From: an uncultured Devosia sp.
GTDB lineage: Bacteria > Pseudomonadota > Alphaproteobacteria > Rhizobiales > Devosiaceae
Direction of reading: 5' to 3'
DNA length: 7,798 nt
Assembly: GCA_934553185.1 (NCBI GenBank)
Contig: CAKTFF010000089.1
Coordinates: forward strand, 1-7,798
The notes under the pieces: generated by a model
Database searches by the model: none
What the model was told of the DNA's origin: nothing
What the model saw: the letters and a program-made list of their open reading frames with translations, nothing else
Shown: in pieces, positions 1 to 6,177 of the stretch
Position numbering within the stretch: position 1 is the first letter of the stretch
Layout: every line of letters starts with the position of its first letter
Translations under genes and position numbers: made by a program

Positions 1-158
1 CTGTCGAACCCCAGCAAAAGCAGCGCGGTACTGAGTGCCGGCACGATGATCGCGCCGCCGCCGATCCCCAGCAATCCGGCCGCGATGCCCGAGCAGACCC
101 CCGTCGCCATCAGCCCGAGAACGAACGGCCAGTAGTCTGCAAGCTCGCTCCAATTCAC
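1..158 (-). CDS. Sulfite exporter TauE/SafE family protein (N-terminal part)
   Basis: This is the first 52 codons of a membrane permease; the rest lies beyond the left edge. Members of the TauE/SafE (DUF81) family are inner-membrane proteins thought to export sulfite, sulfoacetate or other organosulfur anions. The visible part has a short polar N-terminus (VNWSELADYW), then a hydrophobic stretch carrying the glycine-rich segment GIAAGLLGIGGGAIIVPAL (about residues 24-42), which is the family hallmark in the first helix-loop. The start is a GTG at 158-156 that overlaps the yjbQ stop by four bases (GTGA), with a GGGAGAG Shine-Dalgarno-like run inside the end of yjbQ. This arrangement suggests translational coupling to yjbQ. 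An in-frame ATG at codon 17 is an alternative start but would cut into the first membrane segment. The family is clear; the substrate cannot be told. Confidence 0.85.
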   Translation of the reverse strand, partial: MNWSELADYWPFVLGLMATGVCSGIAAGLLGIGGGAIIVPALSTALLLLGFD

Positions 159-580
159 GACATCTCTCCCAAAATATGCAGCACGAACTGCCGTTGGTGC
201 GGCCGGCGTCGGTGTTCGAACAAATAGATGCCCTGCCAGGTCCCCAGCATGGTTTGGCCTTCATGGACCGGAATGCCGATCGAGGTCTGGGTCAGCGCTG
301 CCTTGATATGGGCGGGCATGTCGTCGGCGCCTTCGGCGGTATGAACCAGCCAGTTCATTCCCTCCGGCACGGTTCGGCCGAAAAACTGAAGAAGGTCGGT
401 TTGAACGTCCCTGTCTGCATTCTCCTGGATCAACAGCGAACAGGAGGTGTGGCGCACGAAAACGGTCAGCAGCCCAATTGCCACATCGGCTGCGGACACA
501 AAGGCACGCACTTGGCGGGTGAACTCATAAAGCCCCTGCCCATTTGTCGCGATGGCGATTGTTTCGAGTGATTGTTGCAT
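155..580 (-). CDS. yjbQ: YjbQ family protein (UPF0047, secondary thiamine-phosphate synthase-like)
   Basis: This 141-residue protein belongs to the YjbQ/UPF0047 family, small cytoplasmic proteins for which weak thiamine-phosphate synthase activity has been reported in E. coli; the true role is unsettled. Family motifs are complete: VRHTSCSLLIQEN (about 42-54, His44 and Glu53), the acidic EGADDMPAHIKAAL (83-96, His91), the IPVHEGQ loop (103-109) and LGTWQGIYLFEHR (112-124). These conserved His, Glu and Asp residues form the presumed metal or active site. The ATG at 580 gives the length of E. coli YjbQ (138) and matches its N-terminus. An in-frame ATG at 598 would add six residues, and the open frame continues to 742, but that extension looks like non-coding leader. 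It is the upstream partner of the TauE/SafE gene, overlapping it by 4 bases, and is divergent from the OmpA-family gene. Confidence 0.92.
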   Translation of the reverse strand: MQQSLETIAIATNGQGLYEFTRQVRAFVSAADVAIGLLTVFVRHTSCSLLIQENADRDVQTDLLQFFGRTVPEGMNWLVHTAEGADDMPAHIKAALTQTSIGIPVHEGQTMLGTWQGIYLFEHRRRPHQRQFVLHILGEMS

Positions 581-633
581 TGCCTTGAGGCCTATCATGG
601 GAAGTGCCCGTTGCCCATGCGGTGTGGATCCTG

Positions 634-648
634 CGGCGGAAACCGCCG
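634..648. other. Small perfect hairpin in the yjbQ leader region
   Basis: CGGCGG-AAA-CCGCCG forms a six-base-pair GC stem with a three-base loop, 54 bases upstream of the chosen yjbQ start in the divergent intergenic region. No U-tract follows on either strand, so it is not an intrinsic terminator. It could be an operator, part of a leader structure, or chance in GC-rich DNA. Confidence 0.25.
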
Positions 649-671
649 GGCAAAGGCGGGCATACGCCCAA

Positions 672-696
672 GGAACGAACCCGATGATCACGCGTT
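672..696 (+). promoter_or_regulatory. Candidate EcfG (general stress sigma factor) promoter upstream of the OmpA-family gene
   Basis: GGAAC at 672-676 and CGTT at 693-696 are separated by exactly 16 bases, matching the GGAAC-N16/17-CGTT consensus known for EcfG/SigT-type general stress sigma factors of alphaproteobacteria. It points toward the OmpA-family gene, whose ATG is 113 bases downstream of the -10 element, so it would give a leader of roughly 105 bases. It lies in the divergent intergenic region, though inside the improbable N-terminal extension of the yjbQ frame. Matching both blocks is suggestive, but a single 9-base match can occur by chance, and the long leader makes it weaker than the match at 3811. 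Confidence 0.45.
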
Positions 697-741
697 CGGC
701 ATCTCGCGGGGAAAGCATCGGCAATCCGGCAGGCTGTCTCA

Positions 742-757
742 TTCAGTTTGCGTTCAG
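742..757 (+). promoter_or_regulatory. TTCAG direct repeat, possible response-regulator site
   Basis: TTCAG occurs at 742-746 and again at 753-757, an 11-base period in which both copies face the same side of the helix. OmpR/PhoB-type regulators commonly bind such direct repeats. The site lies 53-68 bases upstream of the OmpA-family start codon, and a TTGCGT hexamer at 748-753 lies between and overlaps the second copy, so it could serve as a weak -35. I cannot place a convincing -10 downstream of it. The regulator is unknown. Confidence 0.3.
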
Positions 758-809
758 GGTCACCAAGCGATGCTCGGCTTAGATGTCAAACGACACAAAG
801 GAATGAACA

Positions 810-3086
810 ATGCGCCTAAGAAACTGGCTCTTGACCGGCACCAGCCTCGGTCTGATGGCCGTGCTGCCACTGACGGTCCGTGCACAGGACGGCGATATCG
901 TTGCTGCCTACCAGGCCTACCAGGCGGCTCAGGCCTCAGGCGATCAGGCAGCCCTTGATGAGGCGCAGAACGCGCTGACCGAAGCGTGCATCGTTGCTGG
1001 CTATTCCAGCATCGACGAGTGCATCGCCGCAATCTCTGCGCCGGCCGAGGAAGCCGCTCCGGTTGAAGAAGAAGCCCCTGCTGAAGAGGCAGCGCCGGTT
1101 GAAGAGCCCATCATCGACGAAGCGCCCGCCGAGGAGCCCGTAGCCGAGCCCGCGCCGGAAGCTGACTTCGAAGTCGAAGCGGAAGCCGCGCCCGAGCCAG
1201 AAGCGGCCCCGGCTGAAGAAGAAGTGTTTGTCGAGGAGCCTGCACCGGAGGCTGAAGAGCCCGTCGCCGACGAGCCTGTCGTGGAAGAGCCCGTTGCTGA
1301 AGAGCCGGTGTTCACTGAAGAGCCCGCACCTGTCGAGGAAGAACCCGTCTTCACCGAAGAGCCCGCTCCCGCACAGGAAGAGCCCGAGTTCACCGAACAG
1401 GCCGAAGAGCCCGTGGCCGATGAACCGGTGGCTGAAGAGCCGGTGTTCACCGAAGAGCCCGCGCCAGTCGAGGAAGCACCCGCAGTTGGCGTCGATATCG
1501 GCAGCGAACTGCAGGCGCAGATCGACATCTATAATGGTGCTGTCGCCGACATCCTGTCAGGTGGTGACACCGCAACGGCCCAGGCAAACATCAGCCAGGC
1601 TCAGGCTGAAATTGAAGCCCTGTGCGCCGGCGCTGGTTTCAGCGACGTCGATTCGTGCCTTGCCGAGTATGGCTTGTCTCTGCCCAACGTCCCCAACCTG
1701 CCTGCCGGTGAGCTCACCGAAGAGCCGGTGATCGACGCGCCTGCGGACGAGCTGACCGAAGAGCCTGTTCTCGACACACCCGTCGAGGAATTGCCAGCCG
1801 AACCTGTTGAAGTGATCGAAGAACTGCCCGAAGGCGTCACCGAGGAACAGATTGCTCCGGTTCTCGACAGCGCCAAGGACTTTGAAGTCGATCCGGCAGC
1901 CGAAGGCGAACTTGAAGCCGAAGTCGAGGCTGAGCCCGTTGTTGCACCGCCCGAAAGCGACAGCGCTGCCCAGTCCGACGAAATTCGTGCTCTCGCAGCC
2001 GAGCCGCTGGCTATCGACGAACAAGGCACCGAGGTCACGGCGACCGAGAACAACACGGTCACGCAGACCGTGGTGAACAACTACGTCAACAACATCACCA
2101 ACATCAACAACACGACCAACAACACAACGGTCAACACTGGTGATGTGACCAACAACACCACCAACATTGAGCAGAACAATATTGGCCAGCAGAACAACGT
2201 CACCGTTGTCGAGCAGGCGCCGGTTCAGGCGAGCAATACAGGCGACGTCATCACGCAGGTCATCCTGCAGGTTGGTTCGCAGCTGATCGTCAACTCGGTC
2301 GGCCAGGACACTGATCGCTTCTACAACCCGGACGAAGACGAGATTTTCTATGAAAATCTCAGCAATGGCCGGACGCGTGAAGTGATCACCCGCCCTGATG
2401 GCTCGCAGATCATCACTGTGCGCAACCGCAATGGCGACGTTCTGAACCGCACGCGTGTGGATGCCAACGGCCGCGAATATGTGCTCGCCAACTTCGATGA
2501 CCAGTATTACGAGGATCTGGTGGTCTGGCGTGACCCAGGCCAGGACCTGCCTCCCCTGCGCCTCAACATTCCGGTCCAGGAATACGTGCTCGACGCTGCC
2601 CAGGCGGACGAAGACGAGATCGAAACCTTCTTCGCCCAGCCACCGGTCGAGCAGGTCTCGCGTCTCTACTCGATTGACGAAGTCAAGCGTTCCGCCCGCG
2701 TTCGTGACAGCGTGCGCCGGCTCGAAGTGGGTGGCCTGACCTTTGATACGGGTGCTGCCACCATCGCTCGCGATCAGGTTGGTGCCCTGTCCAGTGTGGC
2801 CAACGGCATGCTGGCACTGCTGGCTCAGAACCCGAGCGAGACCTTCCTGATCGAAGGCCACACCGACGCTGTAGGCTCGGACGTGTCGAACCTGCGTTTG
2901 TCGGATCTGCGTGCAGCGACCGTTGCCCGTATCCTGACCGACTTCTACGACATCCCGCCGGAAAACCTGGCTACTCAGGGTTACGGCGAACGCTACCTCA
3001 AGATCCGCACCGAAGCAGGTGAGCGCGAAAACCGTCGCGTGACCATCCGCCGCATCACGCCGCTGATCACCGTTTCAAGCAACTGA
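810..3086 (+). CDS. Large OmpA-family envelope protein with acidic Pro/Glu region and Asn/Thr-rich region
   Basis: This 758-residue exported protein probably links the outer envelope to peptidoglycan. Residues 1-25 form a signal peptide (cleavage likely after TVRA); there is no lipobox Cys. A helical segment with C60-x10-C71 follows, then an acidic Glu/Pro/Ala/Val region (about 78-225) with EEPVFTEEPAP-type repeats. A second helical segment carries C272-x10-C283, followed by more acidic sequence to about 400 and an Asn/Thr-rich stretch (413-464). A folded linker (about 500-625) leads to the C-terminal OmpA domain (640-750). In that domain GHTDAVGSD and NLRLSDLRA provide Asp686 and Arg701, spaced like the diaminopimelate-binding Asp241/Arg256 of E. 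coli OmpA. The ATG at 810 has an AAGGA ribosome site at 798-802. Proteins of this overall plan are, as I recall, common in Hyphomicrobiales. No N-terminal OmpA beta-barrel is present. It appears monocistronic, ending at a strong terminator. Confidence 0.93.
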   Translation: MRLRNWLLTGTSLGLMAVLPLTVRAQDGDIVAAYQAYQAAQASGDQAALDEAQNALTEACIVAGYSSIDECIAAISAPAEEAAPVEEEAPAEEAAPVEEPIIDEAPAEEPVAEPAPEADFEVEAEAAPEPEAAPAEEEVFVEEPAPEAEEPVADEPVVEEPVAEEPVFTEEPAPVEEEPVFTEEPAPAQEEPEFTEQAEEPVADEPVAEEPVFTEEPAPVEEAPAVGVDIGSELQAQIDIYNGAVADILSGGDTATAQANISQAQAEIEALCAGAGFSDVDSCLAEYGLSLPNVPNLPAGELTEEPVIDAPADELTEEPVLDTPVEELPAEPVEVIEELPEGVTEEQIAPVLDSAKDFEVDPAAEGELEAEVEAEPVVAPPESDSAAQSDEIRALAAEPLAIDEQGTEVTATENNTVTQTVVNNYVNNITNINNTTNNTTVNTGDVTNNTTNIEQNNIGQQNNVTVVEQAPVQASNTGDVITQVILQVGSQLIVNSVGQDTDRFYNPDEDEIFYENLSNGRTREVITRPDGSQIITVRNRNGDVLNRTRVDANGREYVLANFDDQYYEDLVVWRDPGQDLPPLRLNIPVQEYVLDAAQADEDEIETFFAQPPVEQVSRLYSIDEVKRSARVRDSVRRLEVGGLTFDTGAATIARDQVGALSSVANGMLALLAQNPSETFLIEGHTDAVGSDVSNLRLSDLRAATVARILTDFYDIPPENLATQGYGERYLKIRTEAGERENRRVTIRRITPLITVSSN
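1296..1475 (+). repeat. Duplicated 45-base unit within the acidic region of the OmpA-family gene
   Basis: Bases 1296-1340 and 1431-1475 are near-identical copies lying exactly 135 bases (45 codons) apart. Both encode AEEPVFTEEPAPVEE (residues 163-177 and 208-222). They differ at three positions only (ACT/ACC, GCA/GCG, CCT/CCA), all silent third positions. Shorter degenerate copies (EEPVFTEEPAPAQ, EPEFTEQ) sit between them, so the whole acidic region seems to have grown by repeat expansion. Confidence 0.8.
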
Positions 3087-3105
3087 AACACCACGACGTG
3101 ACGAG

Positions 3106-3133
3106 AAAAGCCGGGCCCTGTGCCCGGCTTTTT
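3106..3133 (+). terminator. Intrinsic terminator of the OmpA-family gene
   Basis: AAAAGCCGGGC (3106-3116), loop CCTGT, and GCCCGGCTTTT (3122-3132) form an 11-base-pair stem followed by a T-run ending at 3133. It begins 20 bases after the TGA stop at 3084-3086. The A-run on the left arm means it could also act on the opposite strand. Confidence 0.9.
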
Positions 3134-3167
3134 GCTGTTCAGCACGCTGCAGGGTTCTGTTCATTCG

Positions 3168-3195
3168 CTTGCGGGCACGGCAGAACTTGCTATCT
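3168..3195 (+). promoter_or_regulatory. Candidate housekeeping promoter for the yqhA-type gene
   Basis: CTTGCG at 3168-3173 and CTATCT at 3190-3195 are separated by 16 bases, resembling the alphaproteobacterial sigma-70 pattern (CTTGAC, about 17 bases, CTATAT). Transcription would start near 3202, about 20 bases before the ATG at 3224, and the site lies just after the upstream terminator where a new promoter is needed. Confidence 0.45.
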
Positions 3196-3223
3196 GACAA
3201 CCATCCCCTTGCTGGAGCGCGTC

Positions 3224-3736
3224 ATGAAGCAGCTGGAAGTTTTTGTTGAAAGCATCATCCTGGCGTCACGCTGGCTGCTTGTGGCTTTCTATATTGGCCT
3301 TGGGCTTGCCCTCGCACTCTACGCGGTGAGCTTTGGCATCAAGCTATGGGACTTTGCCAGCCATCTGATCGGCATGGATGAGACCGAAACGATACTCAAA
3401 ATCCTCGGCTTGATTGACGCGGCGCTGATTGCCAGCCTCGTCGTCATGGTGATCATTTCTGGCTACGAAAACTTCGTGTCACGCTTCGACAACGAGGAAG
3501 ATGTTCACTGGCTAGGCCAGATCGACGCTGGCTCGCTCAAGATCAAGGTCGCTTCAACAATCGTTGCGATATCCTCGATCCACCTGCTCCAGATATTTCT
3601 TAACGTGCCACAATACGGCGACACCCACATCATGTGGTACACGATCCTCCACTGCACCTTTATCGCCTCGGCACTGTTTCTGGCGCTAATCGATCGCATG
3701 TCAAAGAAGAATGGCCCCCGCACGCCGGACCTTTAG
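3224..3736 (+). CDS. yqhA: YqhA/UPF0114 family (TIGR00645) inner-membrane protein
   Basis: This 170-residue protein matches the UPF0114/YqhA family (E. coli YqhA is 164 residues), a conserved inner-membrane protein of unknown function. Family signatures are clear: ASRWLL near the N-terminus (14-19), SGYENFVS (79-86), WLGQIDAGSLKIK (96-108) and STIVAISSIHLLQ (111-123). Four hydrophobic segments are visible at about 15-37, 57-78, 108-126 and 136-156. The ATG at 3224 is preceded by GGAG (3214-3217) with six bases of spacing. The open frame runs upstream to 3098, but that would cross the terminator and make an unrelated N-terminus, so the later start is preferred. It is flanked by a promoter-like sequence and only a weak hairpin at its 3' end. 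Confidence 0.92.
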   Translation: MKQLEVFVESIILASRWLLVAFYIGLGLALALYAVSFGIKLWDFASHLIGMDETETILKILGLIDAALIASLVVMVIISGYENFVSRFDNEEDVHWLGQIDAGSLKIKVASTIVAISSIHLLQIFLNVPQYGDTHIMWYTILHCTFIASALFLALIDRMSKKNGPRTPDL

Positions 3737-3744
3737 AACGCGCC

Positions 3745-3762
3745 AAGCCATCGAGGCTTTAT
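3745..3762 (+). terminator. Weak candidate terminator after the yqhA-type gene
   Basis: AAGCC (3745-3749), loop ATCGA, and GGCTT (3755-3759) form a five-base-pair stem followed by a short T-containing stretch (TTTAT). A second inverted repeat, TTTGCC (3766-3771) and GGCAAA (3782-3787), follows at once. Both stems are short and the T-run is poor, so termination here may be partial or absent. Confidence 0.3.
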
Positions 3763-3810
3763 CCCTTTGCCCAGTGCAACCGGCAAACAAGTCAACACAT
3801 CACGCAAATG

Positions 3811-3835
3811 GGAACGAAAATAAAAAGCTGACGTT
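3811..3835 (+). promoter_or_regulatory. EcfG-type general stress promoter for the 115-residue membrane protein
   Basis: GGAAC (3811-3815) and CGTT (3832-3835) flank a 16-base, A-rich spacer, a full match to the EcfG/SigT promoter consensus of alphaproteobacteria. It sits in intergenic DNA in the right orientation. Transcription would start near 3842, giving a short leader of about 28 bases that contains the AAAGGA ribosome site (3856-3861). I find no competing sigma-70 promoter here. Confidence 0.72.
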
Positions 3836-3869
3836 TCTTTGTCATAGAGTGCAACAAAGGATCGACATC

Positions 3870-4217
3870 ATGGCTACTCCAGAACGCGATACCGTCTACA
3901 CAAATGATGGCAACCGCACTGTCTACACGCGCGAATCCAACGGTACGGGTTGGTTCGTCGGCATCATCGTTGCCCTGGCACTTCTTGCCATTGGCTACCT
4001 GGTCTTCTCGGCCAATTCTGGCCCGGCAACCACGGTTGACGCGAACACCGCACCTGCTGTTGTTGCCCCTGCTGGCGACGCTGCAACTGCACCGGCGCCA
4101 CTGACTGAAGCCGCTCCGGCCGATACCGGCGCAGTTTCGGAGACCCCAGCACCAAATCCCGCCGCGACCACTGAAGTCGCGCCTGCAGCAGAACCTGCTG
4201 CGCCTGCTGCTCAGTAG
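3870..4217 (+). CDS. Small single-span membrane protein with Ala/Pro-rich tail, probable stress-response gene
   Basis: I do not recognise a named family. The 115-residue product has a polar N-terminus with a nine-residue near-repeat (TVYTNDGNR at 8-16, TVYTRESNG at 17-25). One transmembrane helix follows at about 27-48 (GWFVGIIVALALLAIGYLVF), then a 65-residue low-complexity tail of Ala, Pro, Thr and Glu that is presumably disordered and periplasmic. No cleavable signal peptide is evident, since 26 polar residues precede the helix. The ATG at 3870 has AAAGGA (3856-3861) at eight-base spacing; the open frame reaches back to 3711 but overlaps yqhA and lacks support. The upstream EcfG-type promoter and the terminator after it make a self-contained unit likely induced in general stress (inference). 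A role as a membrane-anchored envelope spacer is only a guess. Confidence 0.8.
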   Translation: MATPERDTVYTNDGNRTVYTRESNGTGWFVGIIVALALLAIGYLVFSANSGPATTVDANTAPAVVAPAGDAATAPAPLTEAAPADTGAVSETPAPNPAATTEVAPAAEPAAPAAQ

Positions 4218-4260
4218 TTAACTCCCCGACGCTCTGGCCCTCCCTCCGGAAGTGTCATAG

Positions 4261-4292
4261 AGACCCCAGCCTTGGCTGGGGTCTTTTGTTTT
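4261..4292 (+). terminator. Strong intrinsic terminator
   Basis: AGACCCCAGC (4261-4270), a CTTG loop and GCTGGGGTCT (4275-4284) give a perfect ten-base-pair stem followed by TTTTGTTTT. It lies 43 bases after the TAG stop of the 115-residue protein and separates it from the DUF533 gene. Confidence 0.93.
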
Positions 4293-4363
4293 GGCGAAGC
4301 GCTCAGATCTTGCCAAGGGCACGCGCGGTTCCCATGTGCAATCCATCAAAGGAGGCACTTGCC

Positions 4364-5050
4364 GTGTTCAATATCGACCAGATCGTTAAAGCCCTGCAAT
4401 CGGACAAGGATAGCCAACGGACTGCTATGACCGGCGCGGCCGGTCTGGCTGCCGGAATGCTGTTCAGCAAGGGCGGGCTTGGCAAGATGGCTGAAAGCGC
4501 GGTGAAGCTGGGCGCCGTGGCAGCAGTCGGCGGCCTCGCCTTCAATGCCTGGCAGACCTACCAGCAGGGACAGAGCGGCAGTTCCTCTCCAGCGTCCCGC
4601 GACGCCTTCATACCGACGCAGGATGACGAACACGGGCAGGAAGAACTCGGCAAGACTTTGGTCCGCGCCATGATCGCGGCTGCAAAGGCCGACGGCCGCA
4701 TCGATGCGGACGAAAAGGAAGCAATCTTTGGCAAGCTCGAGACCATGAGCCTGTCGTCCGACGAAAAGGCCTGGGTCTTCGATGAGTTGTCGTCCCCCCT
4801 CGACATCAACGCCGTTGTGGCGCGGGCCGATACGCCTGAGCACGCCGCCGAAATCTATGCGGCTTCATTGGTCGCGATAACAGCCGACACAGCTTCGGAA
4901 CGCGCCTATCTCGATGCACTTGCGTCCAAGCTGAAGCTGGCGCCGGCGCTGGTTGCCGAAATCCACAAGGCGGCCGGCGAGCGTGCTCCCGAGCCACCAG
5001 CGACGCCCTTGTCCCCGTTCGCCTATACGCCATCAGCAAGCAACGTCTAG
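4364..5050 (+). CDS. YebE family (DUF533) protein with TerB-like domain
   Basis: This 228-residue protein resembles E. coli YebE, a DUF533 protein of unknown function tied to the envelope. The N-terminal part holds a glycine/alanine-rich hydrophobic region (about 22-62), likely membrane-associated. A polar linker (about 66-94) leads to a helical TerB-like domain (about 95-205) with the conserved acidic motif AAAKADGRIDADEKEAI (105-121) and the late ERAYLDALASKLKL (169-182). TerB-like domains coordinate metal through acidic residues in tellurite-resistance proteins, but no ter partner genes are here, so a tellurite role should not be assumed. The start is taken as GTG at 4364, because AAAGGAGG (4348-4355) lies eight bases upstream. 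Earlier in-frame starts would begin within or just after the preceding terminator. I could not identify a convincing promoter in 4293-4347. Confidence 0.88.
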   Translation: MFNIDQIVKALQSDKDSQRTAMTGAAGLAAGMLFSKGGLGKMAESAVKLGAVAAVGGLAFNAWQTYQQGQSGSSSPASRDAFIPTQDDEHGQEELGKTLVRAMIAAAKADGRIDADEKEAIFGKLETMSLSSDEKAWVFDELSSPLDINAVVARADTPEHAAEIYAASLVAITADTASERAYLDALASKLKLAPALVAEIHKAAGERAPEPPATPLSPFAYTPSASNV

Positions 5051-5074
5051 CTGCCGGTTACACCGTTGTGCGTT

Positions 5075-5103
5075 CTTGATCGAGTCCAACCGCCCGGCCA
5101 TCT
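5075..5103 (+). promoter_or_regulatory. Candidate housekeeping promoter for the flavin oxidoreductase gene
   Basis: CTTGAT (5075-5080) and CCATCT (5098-5103) are 17 bases apart, matching the alphaproteobacterial sigma-70 pattern at most positions. The start would be near 5110, just before the AAGGAG ribosome site at 5114-5119. The leader would be short, which makes the call tentative. Confidence 0.4.
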
Positions 5104-5125
5104 GTGATGCCAGAAGGAGTTGCAG

Positions 5126-6175
5126 ATGGAACTTGGACTTTATTCTTTTGCCGAAAACACGCCCGATCCCCTGAACGGAAATGCGCTGCAGAGCCCAGCC
5201 GACCGGCTTGCCGATCTGCTGGAAGAGATCGAGCTCGCCGACCAGCTGGGCCTGAGCTTTTATGGTCTGGGAGAGCATCATCGCCCGGACTATGTTGCCT
5301 CCGCACCCATCACCATCCTGGCCGCAGCGGCAGCACGCACGAAAAATATCCGCCTGTCGACAGCCGTGACGGTGCTGAGTTCCGAAGAGCCGATCCGTGT
5401 TTGGCAGCAGTTTGCCACGCTTGATCTGTTGAGCAAGGGGCGCGCCGAAATCATGGCGGGCCGTGGATCGTTCGTCGAGAGCTTTCCCCTGTTTGGGTAC
5501 CCCCTGGACGACTACGACACGCTGTTCGAGGAAAAGCTCGAACTGCTGCTCAGAATCCGGGATGGCGGCGCCGTGTCATGGCCGGGCAGCGCCAACACCA
5601 AGCCCATTCCGGGCATCGAAATCTATCCGAAGCCGGTGCAATCACCCCTGCCCGTCTGGATCGCGGTTGGTGGCACACCCAACTCTGTCGCGCGGGCGGC
5701 CTATTATGGTCTGCCCTTGATGATTGCCATTATTGGGGGGCAACCCCGCCAGTTTGCGCCCCTGGTGGACTTCTACCGCGAGACTGCGGGCAAGGTTGGG
5801 CATGACGCAGCCACCTTGCCTGTCGGCGTAAGCGCCCATGGCTTTATTGCCGACAACAGTCAGGATGCGCTCGACATTGCTTTTCCCGCTCACAGCGCTG
5901 CCATGAGCCGAATTGGTAAGGAGCGCGGCTGGCCGCCGACGACGCGCGCTCAGTTCGAAGCTGGCGCAAGCACGCAAGGCGCCTACTTCATGGGCTCGCC
6001 CCAGGAAGTGATCGACAAGATCCTGCAGCAGCACGAATGGTTCAAGCATGACCGCTTCGGCCTGCAGCTCAGCGTCGGCACCCTGCCCCACAGGGTGGTC
6101 ATGCGGGCGATTGAACTCTATGGAACGGTGGTGAAGCCGGCGATCGACAAGGCGCTAGGCCCAAGCGGAACCTGA
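5126..6175 (+). CDS. LLM class (bacterial luciferase-like) flavin-dependent oxidoreductase
   Basis: This 349-residue enzyme is of the bacterial luciferase-like superfamily, TIM-barrel proteins that use reduced FMN or F420 to oxidise or monooxygenate small molecules; the substrate cannot be told. Seen in order: strand 1 [10 protein letters not shown], helix [12 protein letters not shown] [22 protein letters not shown] (from residue 35, motif GEHHRPDY 49-56), [20 protein letters not shown] (72-91), [17 protein letters not shown] (99-115), [17 protein letters not shown] (176-192), and the C-terminal [11 protein letters not shown] segment (about 286-296). The GRAE-x-MAGRGS loop is the typical flavin-phosphate region. 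The ATG at 5126 has AAGGAG (5114-5119) six bases upstream; a TTG at 5120 is in frame but overlaps that site's edge. It is followed two bases after its TGA by the glycosylase-like gene, so the two are probably co-transcribed. Confidence 0.92.
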   Translation: MELGLYSFAENTPDPLNGNALQSPADRLADLLEEIELADQLGLSFYGLGEHHRPDYVASAPITILAAAAARTKNIRLSTAVTVLSSEEPIRVWQQFATLDLLSKGRAEIMAGRGSFVESFPLFGYPLDDYDTLFEEKLELLLRIRDGGAVSWPGSANTKPIPGIEIYPKPVQSPLPVWIAVGGTPNSVARAAYYGLPLMIAIIGGQPRQFAPLVDFYRETAGKVGHDAATLPVGVSAHGFIADNSQDALDIAFPAHSAAMSRIGKERGWPPTTRAQFEAGASTQGAYFMGSPQEVIDKILQQHEWFKHDRFGLQLSVGTLPHRVVMRAIELYGTVVKPAIDKALGPSGT

Positions 6176-6177
6176 CG

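Noticed and set aside
176..571. Plus-strand frame opposite yjbQ
   Set aside because: yjbQ on the minus strand has all family motifs; the plus-strand product matches nothing I recognise.
581..742. N-terminal extension of yjbQ to 742
   Set aside because: It would add 54 residues unlike any YjbQ protein and run through the candidate promoter region; the family length fits the ATG at 580.
1001..1528. 175-codon Ser/Gly/Thr-rich minus-strand frame
   Set aside because: It is the reverse of the Glu/Pro/Ala repeats of the OmpA-family protein; its low-complexity serine-rich product mirrors that repeat.
1557..2861. 434-codon open frame on the minus strand opposite the OmpA-family gene
   Set aside because: It lies wholly inside a clearly coding gene, has no ribosome site or recognisable domain, and results from the codon bias of the plus-strand gene (Asn/Thr and Glu codons lack reverse stops).
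3098..3223. Upstream extension of the yqhA-type frame
   Set aside because: It overlaps the terminator and promoter and encodes a segment not present in the family; the ATG at 3224 has a good ribosome site.
4140..4270. Eleven-base repeat (GAGACCCCAGC) inside the small membrane protein gene and in its terminator stem, 120 bases apart
   Set aside because: It could allow alternative pairing with the terminator's right arm, but one short copy in GC-rich DNA is easily chance and there is no sign of a leader-type attenuator.
4364..5050. Tellurite-resistance function for the TerB-like protein
   Set aside because: The domain resemblance is to DUF533/YebE, and no terA, terC, terD or terZ genes are nearby.
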